64,000 nucleotides of DNA from Methylocystis sp. KS32 (GTDB lineage Bacteria; Pseudomonadota; Alphaproteobacteria; Rhizobiales; Beijerinckiaceae), in assembly GCA_002862095.1 (NCBI GenBank), contig PHSQ01000002.1, positions 806,001 through 870,000 of the forward strand, read 5' to 3'. The position numbers and the translations under genes are program-made. Below, piece by piece: positions 9,090 to 22,785 of the stretch (position 1 is the stretch's first letter; each line of letters starts with the position of its first letter). The notes beneath the pieces are model-generated. The model made no database searches. It saw only the letters and a list, made by a program, of their open reading frames with translations, and had not been told where the DNA came from.

Positions 9090-10739
9090 ATGACAATACG
9101 AAACAAGGCGGAAATATTAAACGCTGTCGACCAAGCGTCCGCCGGAGACACCGCCCGCAAGGGCGTCGACATCATAGCGGTCATGGTTTTCGGGGTTGTG
9201 GGAGCGATGGGCGCCGCCACGCTCGGCCTCGCCTTCGCGCCTCGCTCGGCGGAGGCGATCCCGAGTTTCGCCCGCCAGACAGGTCAGCCCTGCGCCACCT
9301 GTCATACGGCGTTTCCCCAACTCACTCCTTTTGGGCGCCGCTTCAAACTTGGCGGCTACACCATGGGCGGCGGCAAGTCGATCACAGAAGCGCCGCCAAT
9401 CGCCGCCATGCTGCTTCCGACCTTCACCAAGACCAAGGTGCGGCAGGATTCTCCGCCGACCAACCCCGACGGCTACCCGATCGCGCATACCAACGACAAT
9501 TTCGTCATGCAGCAGGCCAGCCTGTTCTATGGCGGCCAGATATACGGCAACCTCGGCGCCTTCGTGCAGGGAACTTACGACAAGGCGTCTCAACACACCT
9601 ATCTCGATAACACCGACATTCGCTACGCCGACACAACGCAGATCGGCGGGATCGACGTGCTTTATGGTCTCGACGTCAACAACGGTCCCACCGTGCAGGA
9701 CGTTTGGAACACAACTCCCGCTTGGGGCTTTCCCTTTGTCGCCTCGACTTTGGCGCCCGCGTTCTCGCCGCCACAAACTCAGATCGAGAATGGTTTTGCT
9801 GGCCGCAGCGTCGGAACGGGAGCCTATGTGTTCCTCAAGGACATGCTGTATCTGGAAGCCTCGGCTTATAACAATCTATCCAAGGGCGAACTCAACGCGC
9901 TCGGCCAGCCCTGCGCCAACAATTCCGACTATGTGCAGAATGTGCAAGCCTGGGCGGCGCAAAACTATCCACCGAACCAGCCTTACAGCATCGCCTGTCC
10001 ATCCAACTCGCTCGCCAGCGCGTCGCCCTATTGGCGCGTCGCTCTGGAGCCGAACTGGGGCGACCACTCGCTGATGATCGGCGCGTTCGGTTTCTATCCG
10101 CAGGTGTTGCCTGGCCGCGTCATGGGCTATGGCGTCGATTCTTATCGCGATATCGGGTTTGACGCTCAGTATCAATATAATGGCGACATGAACTCGGTGA
10201 CGATCAGGGTCTCGCGCATCAGCGAGATGCAAAATCTGCGAGCAACCTACGCTCAGGGCGTAGCCGCGCAAGCGATCAGCGCCCTGGGCGTCGTCAACGC
10301 CTTTGGCTTGCCGCCCATCACGGGCAACGCTTCCTCCAACGCCATCAATTACCTGACGAGCTTCCACGCCTCGGCTGAATATGTCTGGGATCACAAGATC
10401 AGCGGCACGGTCGGCTACTTCAGCGTGCATGGGTCGCCGGACAATTTGCTTTACGGCAACGCGCTTCTCAATCCGGTCCCCGGAGGAGCCGCCTTTGGAC
10501 AGCCCGACGGCAACGGCCTGATCTTCGACGCCGCTTATATGCCCTTCAGCAAAGGAAGCCCCGGCCCCTACCCCTGGGGCAACGCCAAGATCGGCCTGTC
10601 CTATACCCACTACCTCTCGCTTTTCGGAGGAACAACGAATTTCGACGGGCTGGGGACCTATTACAACGGAAGCAGCTGGCGCTCGCACACGGCGACCGAC
10701 AACAATACGCTCTTTCTCTATACGTGGATCGCATTCTGA
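9090..10739 (+). CDS. Cyc2-like fused monoheme cytochrome-outer membrane porin
   Basis: A 549-residue exported protein. A long N-region and hydrophobic core (about 28-50) end in a likely cleavage at SAEA|IPSF (about residue 56). Immediately after is PSFARQTGQPCATCHTAFP with one c-type heme motif C68-A-T-C71-H72, then LTPFGRRFKLGGYT. The FARQTG-x2-CxxCH and FGRxFKxxGYT pattern is that of Cyc2-type cytochrome-porins, where a heme plug sits in an outer-membrane barrel and moves electrons across the outer membrane. The remaining about 450 residues are barrel-like and end in FLYTWIAF with a terminal Phe. Relatives also occur in organisms not known to oxidise iron, so the substrate is open. A HiPIP-like carrier gene is divergent from it. 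Confidence 0.65.
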   Translation: MTIRNKAEILNAVDQASAGDTARKGVDIIAVMVFGVVGAMGAATLGLAFAPRSAEAIPSFARQTGQPCATCHTAFPQLTPFGRRFKLGGYTMGGGKSITEAPPIAAMLLPTFTKTKVRQDSPPTNPDGYPIAHTNDNFVMQQASLFYGGQIYGNLGAFVQGTYDKASQHTYLDNTDIRYADTTQIGGIDVLYGLDVNNGPTVQDVWNTTPAWGFPFVASTLAPAFSPPQTQIENGFAGRSVGTGAYVFLKDMLYLEASAYNNLSKGELNALGQPCANNSDYVQNVQAWAAQNYPPNQPYSIACPSNSLASASPYWRVALEPNWGDHSLMIGAFGFYPQVLPGRVMGYGVDSYRDIGFDAQYQYNGDMNSVTIRVSRISEMQNLRATYAQGVAAQAISALGVVNAFGLPPITGNASSNAINYLTSFHASAEYVWDHKISGTVGYFSVHGSPDNLLYGNALLNPVPGGAAFGQPDGNGLIFDAAYMPFSKGSPGPYPWGNAKIGLSYTHYLSLFGGTTNFDGLGTYYNGSSWRSHTATDNNTLFLYTWIAF

Positions 10740-10761
10740 ACGACGCGCGCTAGCGGCTAGA

Positions 10762-10869
10762 GCGTTTATCGACCAGACGGAATCGTCTGGTCGATAAGAA
10801 ATCGCTCCAGATTAAAAAGCGGGAGCAAAATCTAATCGAAAAAGCCGATCAACTTTTTCGGATTTTGTT
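10762..10869. repeat. mosaic intergenic palindromic repeat
   Basis: It contains a perfect 14-bp stem (10766-10779 with 10784-10797, loop GAAT) followed by a second imperfect palindrome with arms near GAGCAAAATC and GGATTTTGTTC. It fills the convergent gap between the cytochrome-porin and the hybrid kinase, begins near TAGAGC, and abuts the TAG stop of the kinase. It may also terminate transcription from both sides. Confidence 0.6.
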
Positions 10870-14991
<4,122 letters not shown>

Positions 14992-15092
14992 CGCGCTTCC
15001 CGCCCTACAAATATTTCTCTACCCGCCGGATCGAGGGATCTGACCCTTCGTCGCCGGAACGAGGCGACTGGCTTCGCGCTTACGCATTTGCT

Positions 15093-16187
15093 TCACTCGC
15101 CGTCGGAATACAGTTTGGCGATGGCGACGAATTGATCGTAATGTTCGATGAACGCGTCTGTCATATCGGGATCGAAATGCGCTCCCCGCCCTTCGGCGAT
15201 GATTCGACGCGCATCCTCGAAGCTCATGCGCGGCTTGTAAACGCGGCGGGAGATCAGCGCGTCGAAAACGTCGGCCAGCGCCATAAGCCGCGCGGACACC
15301 GGGATCTCGTCGCCGGAGAGGCCGTCGGGATAGCCCGAGCCGTTCCATTTCTCATGGTGCCAGCGCGCGATTTCCTTGGCGAGCAAGAGGAAGGGAATGG
15401 GTTGCTTTATGTCGCGCTCGGCCCGTTCGATCGCGGCGCTGCCGAGCGCAGCATGGGTCTTCATGATCTCCCATTCTTGGGGCGTCAACTTGCCGGGCTT
15501 GAGAAGCACATTATCGGATATGCCTACTTTGCCGATGTCGTGCAGCGGGGCCGAGCGCGTCAGCAAATCGATGTAGCGGCTGGTCAGAACTTCCCTGAAA
15601 CGGGGATGCTCGCGCAGCAGGTCGGCCAGGAGACGCACATAATTTTGCGTGCGCAGGATATGATTGCCCGTTTCCTCGTCGCGGATTTCGGCGAGATGCG
15701 CGAGGGCATGGATAGCCACCTGCTGCGTTTGATCGTTTTCGATCGTGCGCCGCTTCACTTCGGCGTCAAGCGCGGCGTTCCGATCCTCGAGCCAGTCACG
15801 CGCCCGTTTCGCCTCGAGCAGATTGCGCACCCGCGCGAGCAACACTGCCGGCTTGATCGGCTTCGCGACGTAATCCGACGCTCCGAGCTCCAATCCCCGC
15901 TCCTCGTCGTCGGCGTCGCGCAGCGCGGTCAGAAACACCACCGGAATGTTGCGCGTGAGAAAATTCCCGCCGAGTTGGGCGAGAACCGCGTAGCCGTCCA
16001 TCTGTGGCATCACGACATCCAGCAAGATAAGGTCTGGCCCAGGCCTGCGCGTCGCAAGGTCGAGGCCAGCTTCTCCGCTCCGCGCCGCCAGAACGCGATA
16101 TTGAGGCCGCAAAAGCGCGCTCAGGCTCGCAATGATCTCGGGAGAATCGTCGATGATCAATATCGTGTGTCCATCTGTCTTAGACAA
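15093..16187 (-). CDS. response regulator with HD-GYP domain (cyclic-di-GMP phosphodiesterase type)
   Basis: A 364-residue two-domain regulator. The receiver has the acidic pair D13-D14 and phospho-acceptor D57 in LILLDVVMPQMDG; the KPI motif follows. The HD-GYP domain has H216-D217 in PLHDIGKVGISD, KTHAALG, and NGSGYPDGLSGDEIP. HD-GYP proteins of the RpfG type hydrolyse cyclic di-GMP. The frame is open to 16733, but the upstream part has no domain. TTG at 16187 has GGGAG eight bases upstream and gives the normal receiver start, so I choose it. The hybrid kinase just downstream is the obvious candidate partner. Confidence 0.9.
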   Translation of the reverse strand: MSKTDGHTILIIDDSPEIIASLSALLRPQYRVLAARSGEAGLDLATRRPGPDLILLDVVMPQMDGYAVLAQLGGNFLTRNIPVVFLTALRDADDEERGLELGASDYVAKPIKPAVLLARVRNLLEAKRARDWLEDRNAALDAEVKRRTIENDQTQQVAIHALAHLAEIRDEETGNHILRTQNYVRLLADLLREHPRFREVLTSRYIDLLTRSAPLHDIGKVGISDNVLLKPGKLTPQEWEIMKTHAALGSAAIERAERDIKQPIPFLLLAKEIARWHHEKWNGSGYPDGLSGDEIPVSARLMALADVFDALISRRVYKPRMSFEDARRIIAEGRGAHFDPDMTDAFIEHYDQFVAIAKLYSDGE

Positions 16188-16863
16188 TGAATTGACTCCC
16201 GATGAGATGCGACCGGTCTTCGCGCTTCGAAGATTCTTCGAGGAAAGAGAATCATCGCACCAAGGCGTCGTCCAACAATAAAATACAAACACGAATTGAA
16301 GCGATAAACCAATTGTCGCGTTTTTGCTTAAGGTCACGCTTTTACATGTGGTTTTCATGTCGTTCAGAGACGAGCTCCACATCCGAGGAACCGCGCCGTC
16401 CATCGCTCTCGGGCGCCGTGGCGCGGAACAGCCCGCATCCAATCCGCGAAAAGGTTTCCCGTTTCCGTTCGCCAATGCTAAAAGCATGGGTAGACCACAA
16501 AGTTTCAATGCGTTAGATCGAAGATTAGAAATCCGATTGGAAGTGGAGACTTTCCAGACATAAAGGAGCAACAGCGCGGCGATAACCATCAAAGCCTCGC
16601 CACATGCTTCGGCCATCATGGGCCAGTAAACGCGTCGAGCGAGTTGCCAACTCCAGGGTTCGTGGTGGCGAAACGTCAAAAGACGGCAATAAATGGACAT
16701 CCTCAACACTGAGCCATGAAGCCAAATAGTCATGTCGCGGAACGTGTCGGCGCCTGCGAGGGCAATCTTTGCAATCGGAAACGTCTAGCCTATGTAAATA
16801 TTGGAGAATCACTAGTAATAACCTGGTCCTGTTTGGAAAAATTGGAAAGCCAACTTGCAAATT
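16188..16863. other. divergent intergenic region, no gene seen
   Basis: About 675 bp between the HD-GYP regulator and the efflux operon. It is somewhat less GC-rich near both ends and must contain the promoters for both directions. Frames inside it lack motifs; the minus-strand frame running into it from the HD-GYP gene encodes one hydrophobic stretch (ALMVIAALLLLYVW) that I could not tie to a family. Confidence 0.4.
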
Positions 16864-18402
16864 ATGTACCGACTTTCCAAGCGCACTGCTCTTCTTCTGA
16901 CGCTAGCGGCTGTGTCTTGCCTCTCCGGATGCGACCTCGATTGGGAAAAGCCCGATCCAAGCATTCCGCTGCCGGACAGGTTTCGGGAGACCAAGCCGAA
17001 ATCGGCGCCCTCGCTCGGATCGGCGCATGATTTCGCGGTCAAATTCGGCTCGACGGAGCTCGTTAACTTCGTGGACGAAGCGCTCGCCAACAATTACGAC
17101 ATCGCCGCCGCCGTTGCGCGCATCGATCAGGCCGACGCCACCGCCCGCGTCGCGAGCGCCAGTTTGTGGCCGTCCCTGACCATGAATAATTCCTGGCAGC
17201 GCTTTCAAATTCCGGGAACGTCGACGTTACAGTCCGCGAATTCAAACTATAGCTTTGCCTTGGCGGCCGCTTCGGGCGGCGCAAGCGGTTCAAGCGGTTT
17301 CAAGGCCTACCGGAACACATTGTTCAACCTCGGCCTGAACGCCAGTTACGAGGTGGATTTCTGGGGCAAGAACGAAGACGCCTCGAAAGCTGGTAGATTA
17401 TTGGCCAACGCTGGTCGTTTCGACCGTGACGTCGTCGAGATATCGACCGTCGCCGCCTTGCTCAACGCTTATTTCCAGGTTCTGAACGCCGAGGACCAAC
17501 TTCGCATCGCCCACGAAAATGTCAGAATCGCCCGCGAGGTTTTCAACGCGCTCAAGGTCCGCATCGAGGTCGGAACGGCGACCGTGCTGGACGTGGCGCA
17601 GCAGGAAACCGTGCTCGACAACCAACTGGCCTCGATCCCGCCGCTGGAACAAACTTTGCTCCAGCAGCGCAATCTGCTCGCCGTGCTGCTCGCCAAAGCC
17701 CCCGAGAACTTCGACGTCAAGGGCGCGTCGCTGAAAAAACTCCGCCTTCCCCGGATCGAACCCGGCCTGCCCTCGGAGGTGCTACTGCGGCGACCTGACG
17801 TGGCGGAGGCCGAGGCCAAGCTCGCGTCGCAGGAATTCTCGGTTCTGCAAGCGCGGGCGGCGTTTTTCCCCCAGATCACGCTGACCGGCCAGTACGGCGT
17901 GGAGAGCATCGTGTTCAAAAATCTCGCGCGGCCGGAAGCCATCGCCTGGCAGGTGATGACAAACATGGCGCAGCCTCTGTTCGACGGCTATAATCTCCAA
18001 GGGCAATACCTGCTGCAGCAGGGCAAATATTCGGAATTGCTCGCCGACTACCGCAAGCAGGTGCTGACCGCCCTTTCCGACACCGAAAACGCTCTCATCG
18101 CCATCGCCCAGACCGAACGGCAATTGAAATTGCAGATGGACGCGGTGGGAGCATCCAAGCGCGCGCTCGATGCGGCCCAGGCCCGCCTCCGCGAAGGCAC
18201 GATCGACATCATAACGCTCTCGACCACGGAGACCAATTACTTCCAGGCTCAGACAACGCTGGAGCAGGTGCGATTGACCCACTTCGAGGCGCTGACAACA
18301 TTCTACCAGGCGGTCGGCGGCGGGTGGTCCCCAACGACGCGCGAGGCCGAAATCGCGCGCGCCGACGAAGCCTATTCGGCAGACAAAGGTCCGTGGCCAT
18401 GA
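16864..18402 (+). CDS. RND efflux outer-membrane lipoprotein, NodT/TolC family
   Basis: A 512-residue outer-membrane factor. The signal peptide ends in a lipobox (CLSG-C23), so the mature protein is a lipoprotein. Two OEP repeats of long helices follow, with family landmarks such as NAEDQLRIAHENVRIAREVF, GTATVLDVAQQET, LPSEVLLRRPDVAEAEAKL and IDIITLSTTETNYFQAQ. It forms the trimeric outer-membrane channel of a tripartite pump. ATG at 16864 is chosen over an in-frame TTG at 16855. Its TGA overlaps the next ATG (ATGA), so translation is coupled to the adaptor. Confidence 0.93.
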   Translation: MYRLSKRTALLLTLAAVSCLSGCDLDWEKPDPSIPLPDRFRETKPKSAPSLGSAHDFAVKFGSTELVNFVDEALANNYDIAAAVARIDQADATARVASASLWPSLTMNNSWQRFQIPGTSTLQSANSNYSFALAAASGGASGSSGFKAYRNTLFNLGLNASYEVDFWGKNEDASKAGRLLANAGRFDRDVVEISTVAALLNAYFQVLNAEDQLRIAHENVRIAREVFNALKVRIEVGTATVLDVAQQETVLDNQLASIPPLEQTLLQQRNLLAVLLAKAPENFDVKGASLKKLRLPRIEPGLPSEVLLRRPDVAEAEAKLASQEFSVLQARAAFFPQITLTGQYGVESIVFKNLARPEAIAWQVMTNMAQPLFDGYNLQGQYLLQQGKYSELLADYRKQVLTALSDTENALIAIAQTERQLKLQMDAVGASKRALDAAQARLREGTIDIITLSTTETNYFQAQTTLEQVRLTHFEALTTFYQAVGGGWSPTTREAEIARADEAYSADKGPWP

Positions 18403-19649
18403 AATTTACCAAGAATCTTCGTCTCTCGATCGGGGCCGGCGCTGTCGCGGCTTTGGTTCTCGCGTTTGGCGCCTGGCGTTTCGGCCATCCTCTCGCGGAG
18501 GAACAAGCCTCGTCGCGGATTCACGACAAAACATCGCTTGGAGCCAAGGACGCCATTCCCGTGACCGTCGAAACCGCGCATGTGGAGGACGTTCCCGTAA
18601 CCATCGACGCCGTGGGCACGGTGCAGGCGCTGAACACCGTGACCATCCGCACGCAGGTGGATGGGCGGCTGGTCAAGCTCCCGTTCAGCGAGGGCGAAGA
18701 CGTCAAGAAGGGGGACATCGTAGCGCTGATCGAACCCGATCTTTATCAAGCTCAATATGATCAGGCCGTCGCGAAAAAGGCGCAGGACGAAGCGACGCTC
18801 GCCAACGCGCGGGTCGATCTCGTGCGCTACAAAAAGCTGACTGTCGGAAACTACGGATCGCAGCAGCAATACGACACCCAGAAAGCGCTGGTCGCCCAGC
18901 TCGAGGCGCAAGTGCGCGCCGATCAGGCGGCTATAGACAGCGCGAAAACGACGCTCGGCTACTGCACCATCCGGTCTCCAATCGACGGCCGGACGGGGAT
19001 CAGAATCGTCGACGTCGGCAACATTCTTCACGCCGCGGATGCGAACGGAATCCTCGCGATCACGCAATTGAAACCGATCTATGTGATCTTCACGATTCCC
19101 CAACAGGCGCTTCCAGCCGTCCAGAGGGCGCAGGAAAAGGGTGTTCCGCGCGTGGCCGCCCTTGGGCCAGACAACGCCACGGCGATCGAGGTTGGCGACG
19201 TTTCGGTGATCGACAACCAGATCGACCAGACCACCGGCACCGCGCGCATAAAGGCGACCTTCGCGAATCTGGCGCTGCATCTCTGGCCAGGCCAATTCGT
19301 CAATGTGCGGCTGACCGTCGACACGGTAAAAAACGCCATCGTGACGCCAAGCACGGCGGTCCAGCGCGGGCCCAACGGAGCCTTCGTCTATGTGCTCGGG
19401 GACAATGGCCAGGCGGTTCTGACGCCTGTCACGACCGGTCAACAGGACGAAAACACAGCCGTCATCACGCGCGGGCTGGAAAAGAACACCCAAGTGATCA
19501 CCAGCGGCTTCGCGCGCCTCACCAACGGAGCGGCGGTGCGCGTCGTTTCAACAGGCGAAAGCGGCGCGTCTCCGCGGTCGGCCCCCCCCAAGCCTGCCGG
19601 CGGCGGCGCCCAAAATTCGGCCGCGGCCCACGGAGGCCAAGCGAAGTGA
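18399..19649 (+). CDS. mdtA: RND efflux periplasmic adaptor (MdtA-like)
   Basis: A 416-residue membrane-fusion protein. An N-terminal signal/anchor (about 9-30) precedes the barrel-sandwich start VTVETAHVEDVPVTIDAVGTV. The lipoyl halves are near GRLVKLPFSEGEDVKKGD and TLGYCTIRSPIDGRTGIRIVD, with a helical hairpin between them. The beta-barrel domain has VYVIFTIPQQ-like sequence and the C-terminal membrane-proximal domain has RGPNGAFVYVLGDNGQA. It bridges the inner-membrane permeases and the NodT channel. The start at 18399 overlaps the upstream stop. The symbol is by analogy with the MdtABC order. Confidence 0.92.
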   Translation: MKFTKNLRLSIGAGAVAALVLAFGAWRFGHPLAEEQASSRIHDKTSLGAKDAIPVTVETAHVEDVPVTIDAVGTVQALNTVTIRTQVDGRLVKLPFSEGEDVKKGDIVALIEPDLYQAQYDQAVAKKAQDEATLANARVDLVRYKKLTVGNYGSQQQYDTQKALVAQLEAQVRADQAAIDSAKTTLGYCTIRSPIDGRTGIRIVDVGNILHAADANGILAITQLKPIYVIFTIPQQALPAVQRAQEKGVPRVAALGPDNATAIEVGDVSVIDNQIDQTTGTARIKATFANLALHLWPGQFVNVRLTVDTVKNAIVTPSTAVQRGPNGAFVYVLGDNGQAVLTPVTTGQQDENTAVITRGLEKNTQVITSGFARLTNGAAVRVVSTGESGASPRSAPPKPAGGGAQNSAAAHGGQAK

Positions 19650-19659
19650 AATTTACCAC

Positions 19660-22600
19660 ATGAACATATCGGCGCCTTTCATCAGACGGCCGGTCGCGAC
19701 GACTTTGCTCGCCTTCGCGGTGCTGCTCGCGGGAGTCATGGGCTTCTCGCGACTGTCGGTGTCGCCCTTGCCGCAGGTGGATTTTCCGACCATCCAGGTG
19801 ACGACCCAACTTCCCGGCGCCAACCCGGACACGATAGCGGCGCTGGTGACGGCTTCGCTCGAACGGCAGTTCGGCCAGATTCCGTCCCTGTCCACCATGT
19901 CGTCACAAAGCTCCTTCGGCTTTTCGCAGATAACGCTGCAATTCGATCTAGACCGGGATATCGACGCGGCGGCGCAGGACGTGCAATCGGCCATCAACGC
20001 CGCAGCTTCCACTTTGCCGCGCAATCTGCCCTATCCGCCCATCTACGCCAAGGTCAATCCCGCCGATACGCCGATCGTCACGCTGGTTTTGCGGTCGCAG
20101 ACCGCGACCCTCAGGGACATGAGCGATCTCGCCGACACGCTATTCGCGCCGCGCCTGTCCGAGGTCGCCGGCGTCGGCCGCGTGATGGTGGAGGGCGGCG
20201 TTCGGCCCGCCGTGCGCATTCAGGCCGATCTCGCGCGCCTCGCCGCAAATCGCATGAGCATGGACGACCTGCGCCTCGCCATCGCGGCGGCCAATTTCGC
20301 TGGCGCCAAGGGCTCCATCGACGGCGCCAGGCAATCCTATACGCTCGACGCCAACGACCAGATCCTGCTGGCGGATCAATACAAGAACATCGTGATCAAT
20401 TGGGTCAATGGCCGGCCTATCATGCTGCGGGATGTCGCCAATGTCGTCGAGGGCCTCGAAAACAGCAGGGTCGGCGGCTGGTATCGCGGCGAACCGGCGG
20501 TTGTTCTCGATGTCATGCGCCAGCCGGGCGCCAATATCATAAACACGGTCGAGGCGCTCAAAAAGGAGCTTCCGCAGCTTCGCCACTCGCTGCCCAAGGG
20601 CATGTCGCTCGACATCGTCAACGACCGCACGGACACGATCCGCGCCTCCATCGCGGACGTGGAATTCACGCTGATCGTCGCTGTCGGTCTCATCGTGCTG
20701 GTGGTGTTGCTGTTTCTTCGGAATCTGCGCGCCACTATTATCGCAGGCGTCAGCCTTCCGCTCTCCATCGTCGCGACCTTCGCCACCATGTGGGCGGCCG
20801 GCTTCTCTCTCGACAACCTCTCCCTAATGGCGCTCACGATCGGCGCCGGTTTCGTCGTCGACGACGCAATCGTCATGATCGAAAATATCGTCCGCAATAT
20901 CGAGAAGGGCAAGACCGCCGTCGAGGCCGCGCTGGACGGCGCTCGCGAGATCGGTTTCACGGTCGTGTCGCTCACGGTCTCCCTCATCGCGGTTTTCATC
21001 CCGTTGCTTTTCATGACCGGCATCGTGGGGCGGATGTTCCGCGAATTCGCGCTCACGCTCTCGATGGCGGTCGTCGTTTCGGCGCTCGTTTCACTGACGC
21101 TCACCCCCATGCTCTGCGCAGTGCTGCTGAAGCTTCCCCGCGGTCGGGGCCATTCCGCGCATCCCGCCCCTTCATGGCTCGATCGCCTTTATGCGACGAC
21201 GCTCGATTGGGCGCTGAAGCGCCAACCGCTTATGCTCGCTCTGACGGGGGCGACCCTGGCTCTCACCATCGCGCTCTATATCTTCATCCCGAAAGGCTTT
21301 CTACCGCGTCAGGACACGAGTCTCCTCACCGCCGTGCTGGAGGCCGGCCCCGACATTTCCTTCGAGGCGATAAAGAAGTTGCAGAACGACGTCGCCAAGG
21401 TTTTCGAGCGGGACAAGGAAGTGACGGCCGTCACTTCCGTGCTCGGCGTCGGCCCGCTCAACCCGACCTCCAATGTGGGACATTTTTCGATTTCGCTGCG
21501 GGACCGCGACCACCGCTCGGACAGCGCGGACACGGTCGCCGACCGTCTGAAAGCGGCGGGAGAAAAAATCGTCGGCGCGACGCTCTATATCGAGCCGGTG
21601 CAGGACATTCAGATCACCACCCGCGCCAGCCGCTCGCAATATCAATATACGCTGACCACGGCGGACAACGCCGCGCTGCTCGATTGGTCGGGAAAATTGC
21701 TCGACGCGCTGCGCGACGAACCGGTTCTGCGCAATGTCGCCTCCGAAATCCAGACCGGCGGTCTGCGCAGCTTCGTGCGCGTCGACCGCGAAAAGATGGG
21801 TCGCCTTGGCATTGCGATGCAGAATGTGAACGACATTCTCAACGACGCCTTCGCCCAGCGGCAAATCTCGACCATCTATACCCAGTCGAACCAGTACCGC
21901 GTCATTCTGGAGGCGGCGGAGCAATTTCAGCGCGACCCCAGGGCGCTGGAGAAACTTTATGTCGCTGCGCCCGGCGGCGGCCCGCAGACGCCGCTCGGGA
22001 CCATCGTCCACATCGAGTCCGTCAGCGCGCCACTCTCCGTTGCGCATCAGGAGCAGTTTCCGGCCGCGACCATCAGCTTCGACCTCGCGCCCGGCGCTTC
22101 GTTGGGCGAAGCGCTTTCCGCCATCTCGCGCGTCGGAAAGGAAATCGGCCTGCCGCCCGAAGTCATCGGCATTTTCAGCGGCGACGCCGCCGAATTCAAC
22201 AAGTCGCTCGCCAGCGAGCCCTGGCTCATACTCGCCGCGATCATCGCGATCTATGTCGTGCTTGGCGTGCTGTACGAAAGTTTCGTGCATCCCTTCACGG
22301 TTCTGACCACCCTGCCGTCCGCCGGCGTCGGAGCTTTGCTGGCCCTCATCCTGTTCCACCTCGACATGTCCATCGTCGCATTGATCGGGATCGTGCTGCT
22401 TATGGGCATCGTCAAGAAAAACGCGATCATGATGATCGACTTCGCGCTGGAAATGGAACGGCTCGAAGGCCTGCCGCCGGAGCAGTCCATCGTGCGGGCC
22501 TGCCATCTGCGTTTTCGTCCCATCATGATGACGACACTCGCGGCTTTGCTGGGCGCTCTTCCCCTGGCCCTGTCGCACGGAACGGGCAGCGAACTGCGGG

Positions 22601-22785
22601 TTCCGCTCGGCATATCCATCGTCGGCGGCCTGCTGCTTTCGCAATTGCTCACGCTCTATACGACGCCTGTCATCTATCTCGCGGTCGAGCGGTTGCGCGT
22701 TCGCCTGAAACGAGTCGGACCGACGGACGATCCTTTCTCCGACGAAGGCGGCGAAATGCTCATACGCAAGGAAGCGGCGGAGTGA
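19660..22785 (+). CDS. mdtB: RND efflux permease (MdtB-like)
   Basis: A 1041-residue HAE1-type RND transporter. It starts NISAPFIRRPVATTLLAFAV, the usual first helix. Large periplasmic loops alternate with 12 transmembrane helices. The proton-relay region is in FVVDDAIVMIENIVRNIE (helix 4) and in the second half GIVKKNAIMMIDFALEME. The repeated GASLPLSIVATF/TLPSAGVGALLAL segments are typical. With the next gene it would form an MdtBC heterotrimer that extrudes drugs or bile-salt-like compounds. It follows the adaptor by ten bases and overlaps the next gene by GTGA. Confidence 0.95.
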   Translation: MNISAPFIRRPVATTLLAFAVLLAGVMGFSRLSVSPLPQVDFPTIQVTTQLPGANPDTIAALVTASLERQFGQIPSLSTMSSQSSFGFSQITLQFDLDRDIDAAAQDVQSAINAAASTLPRNLPYPPIYAKVNPADTPIVTLVLRSQTATLRDMSDLADTLFAPRLSEVAGVGRVMVEGGVRPAVRIQADLARLAANRMSMDDLRLAIAAANFAGAKGSIDGARQSYTLDANDQILLADQYKNIVINWVNGRPIMLRDVANVVEGLENSRVGGWYRGEPAVVLDVMRQPGANIINTVEALKKELPQLRHSLPKGMSLDIVNDRTDTIRASIADVEFTLIVAVGLIVLVVLLFLRNLRATIIAGVSLPLSIVATFATMWAAGFSLDNLSLMALTIGAGFVVDDAIVMIENIVRNIEKGKTAVEAALDGAREIGFTVVSLTVSLIAVFIPLLFMTGIVGRMFREFALTLSMAVVVSALVSLTLTPMLCAVLLKLPRGRGHSAHPAPSWLDRLYATTLDWALKRQPLMLALTGATLALTIALYIFIPKGFLPRQDTSLLTAVLEAGPDISFEAIKKLQNDVAKVFERDKEVTAVTSVLGVGPLNPTSNVGHFSISLRDRDHRSDSADTVADRLKAAGEKIVGATLYIEPVQDIQITTRASRSQYQYTLTTADNAALLDWSGKLLDALRDEPVLRNVASEIQTGGLRSFVRVDREKMGRLGIAMQNVNDILNDAFAQRQISTIYTQSNQYRVILEAAEQFQRDPRALEKLYVAAPGGGPQTPLGTIVHIESVSAPLSVAHQEQFPAATISFDLAPGASLGEALSAISRVGKEIGLPPEVIGIFSGDAAEFNKSLASEPWLILAAIIAIYVVLGVLYESFVHPFTVLTTLPSAGVGALLALILFHLDMSIVALIGIVLLMGIVKKNAIMMIDFALEMERLEGLPPEQSIVRACHLRFRPIMMTTLAALLGALPLALSHGTGSELRVPLGISIVGGLLLSQLLTLYTTPVIYLAVERLRVRLKRVGPTDDPFSDEGGEMLIRKEAAE

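Noticed and set aside
16188..16733. N-terminal extension of the HD-GYP regulator
   Set aside because: The extra about 180 residues lack a domain or start signal, and a TTG with a well-spaced GGGAG gives a normal receiver start at 16187.
20400..22781. About 790-codon open frame inside mdtB, in frame with mdtC
   Set aside because: It is arginine- and histidine-rich with no family signature, and mdtC homology begins exactly at GTG 22782. It is an artefact of GC-rich codon use.
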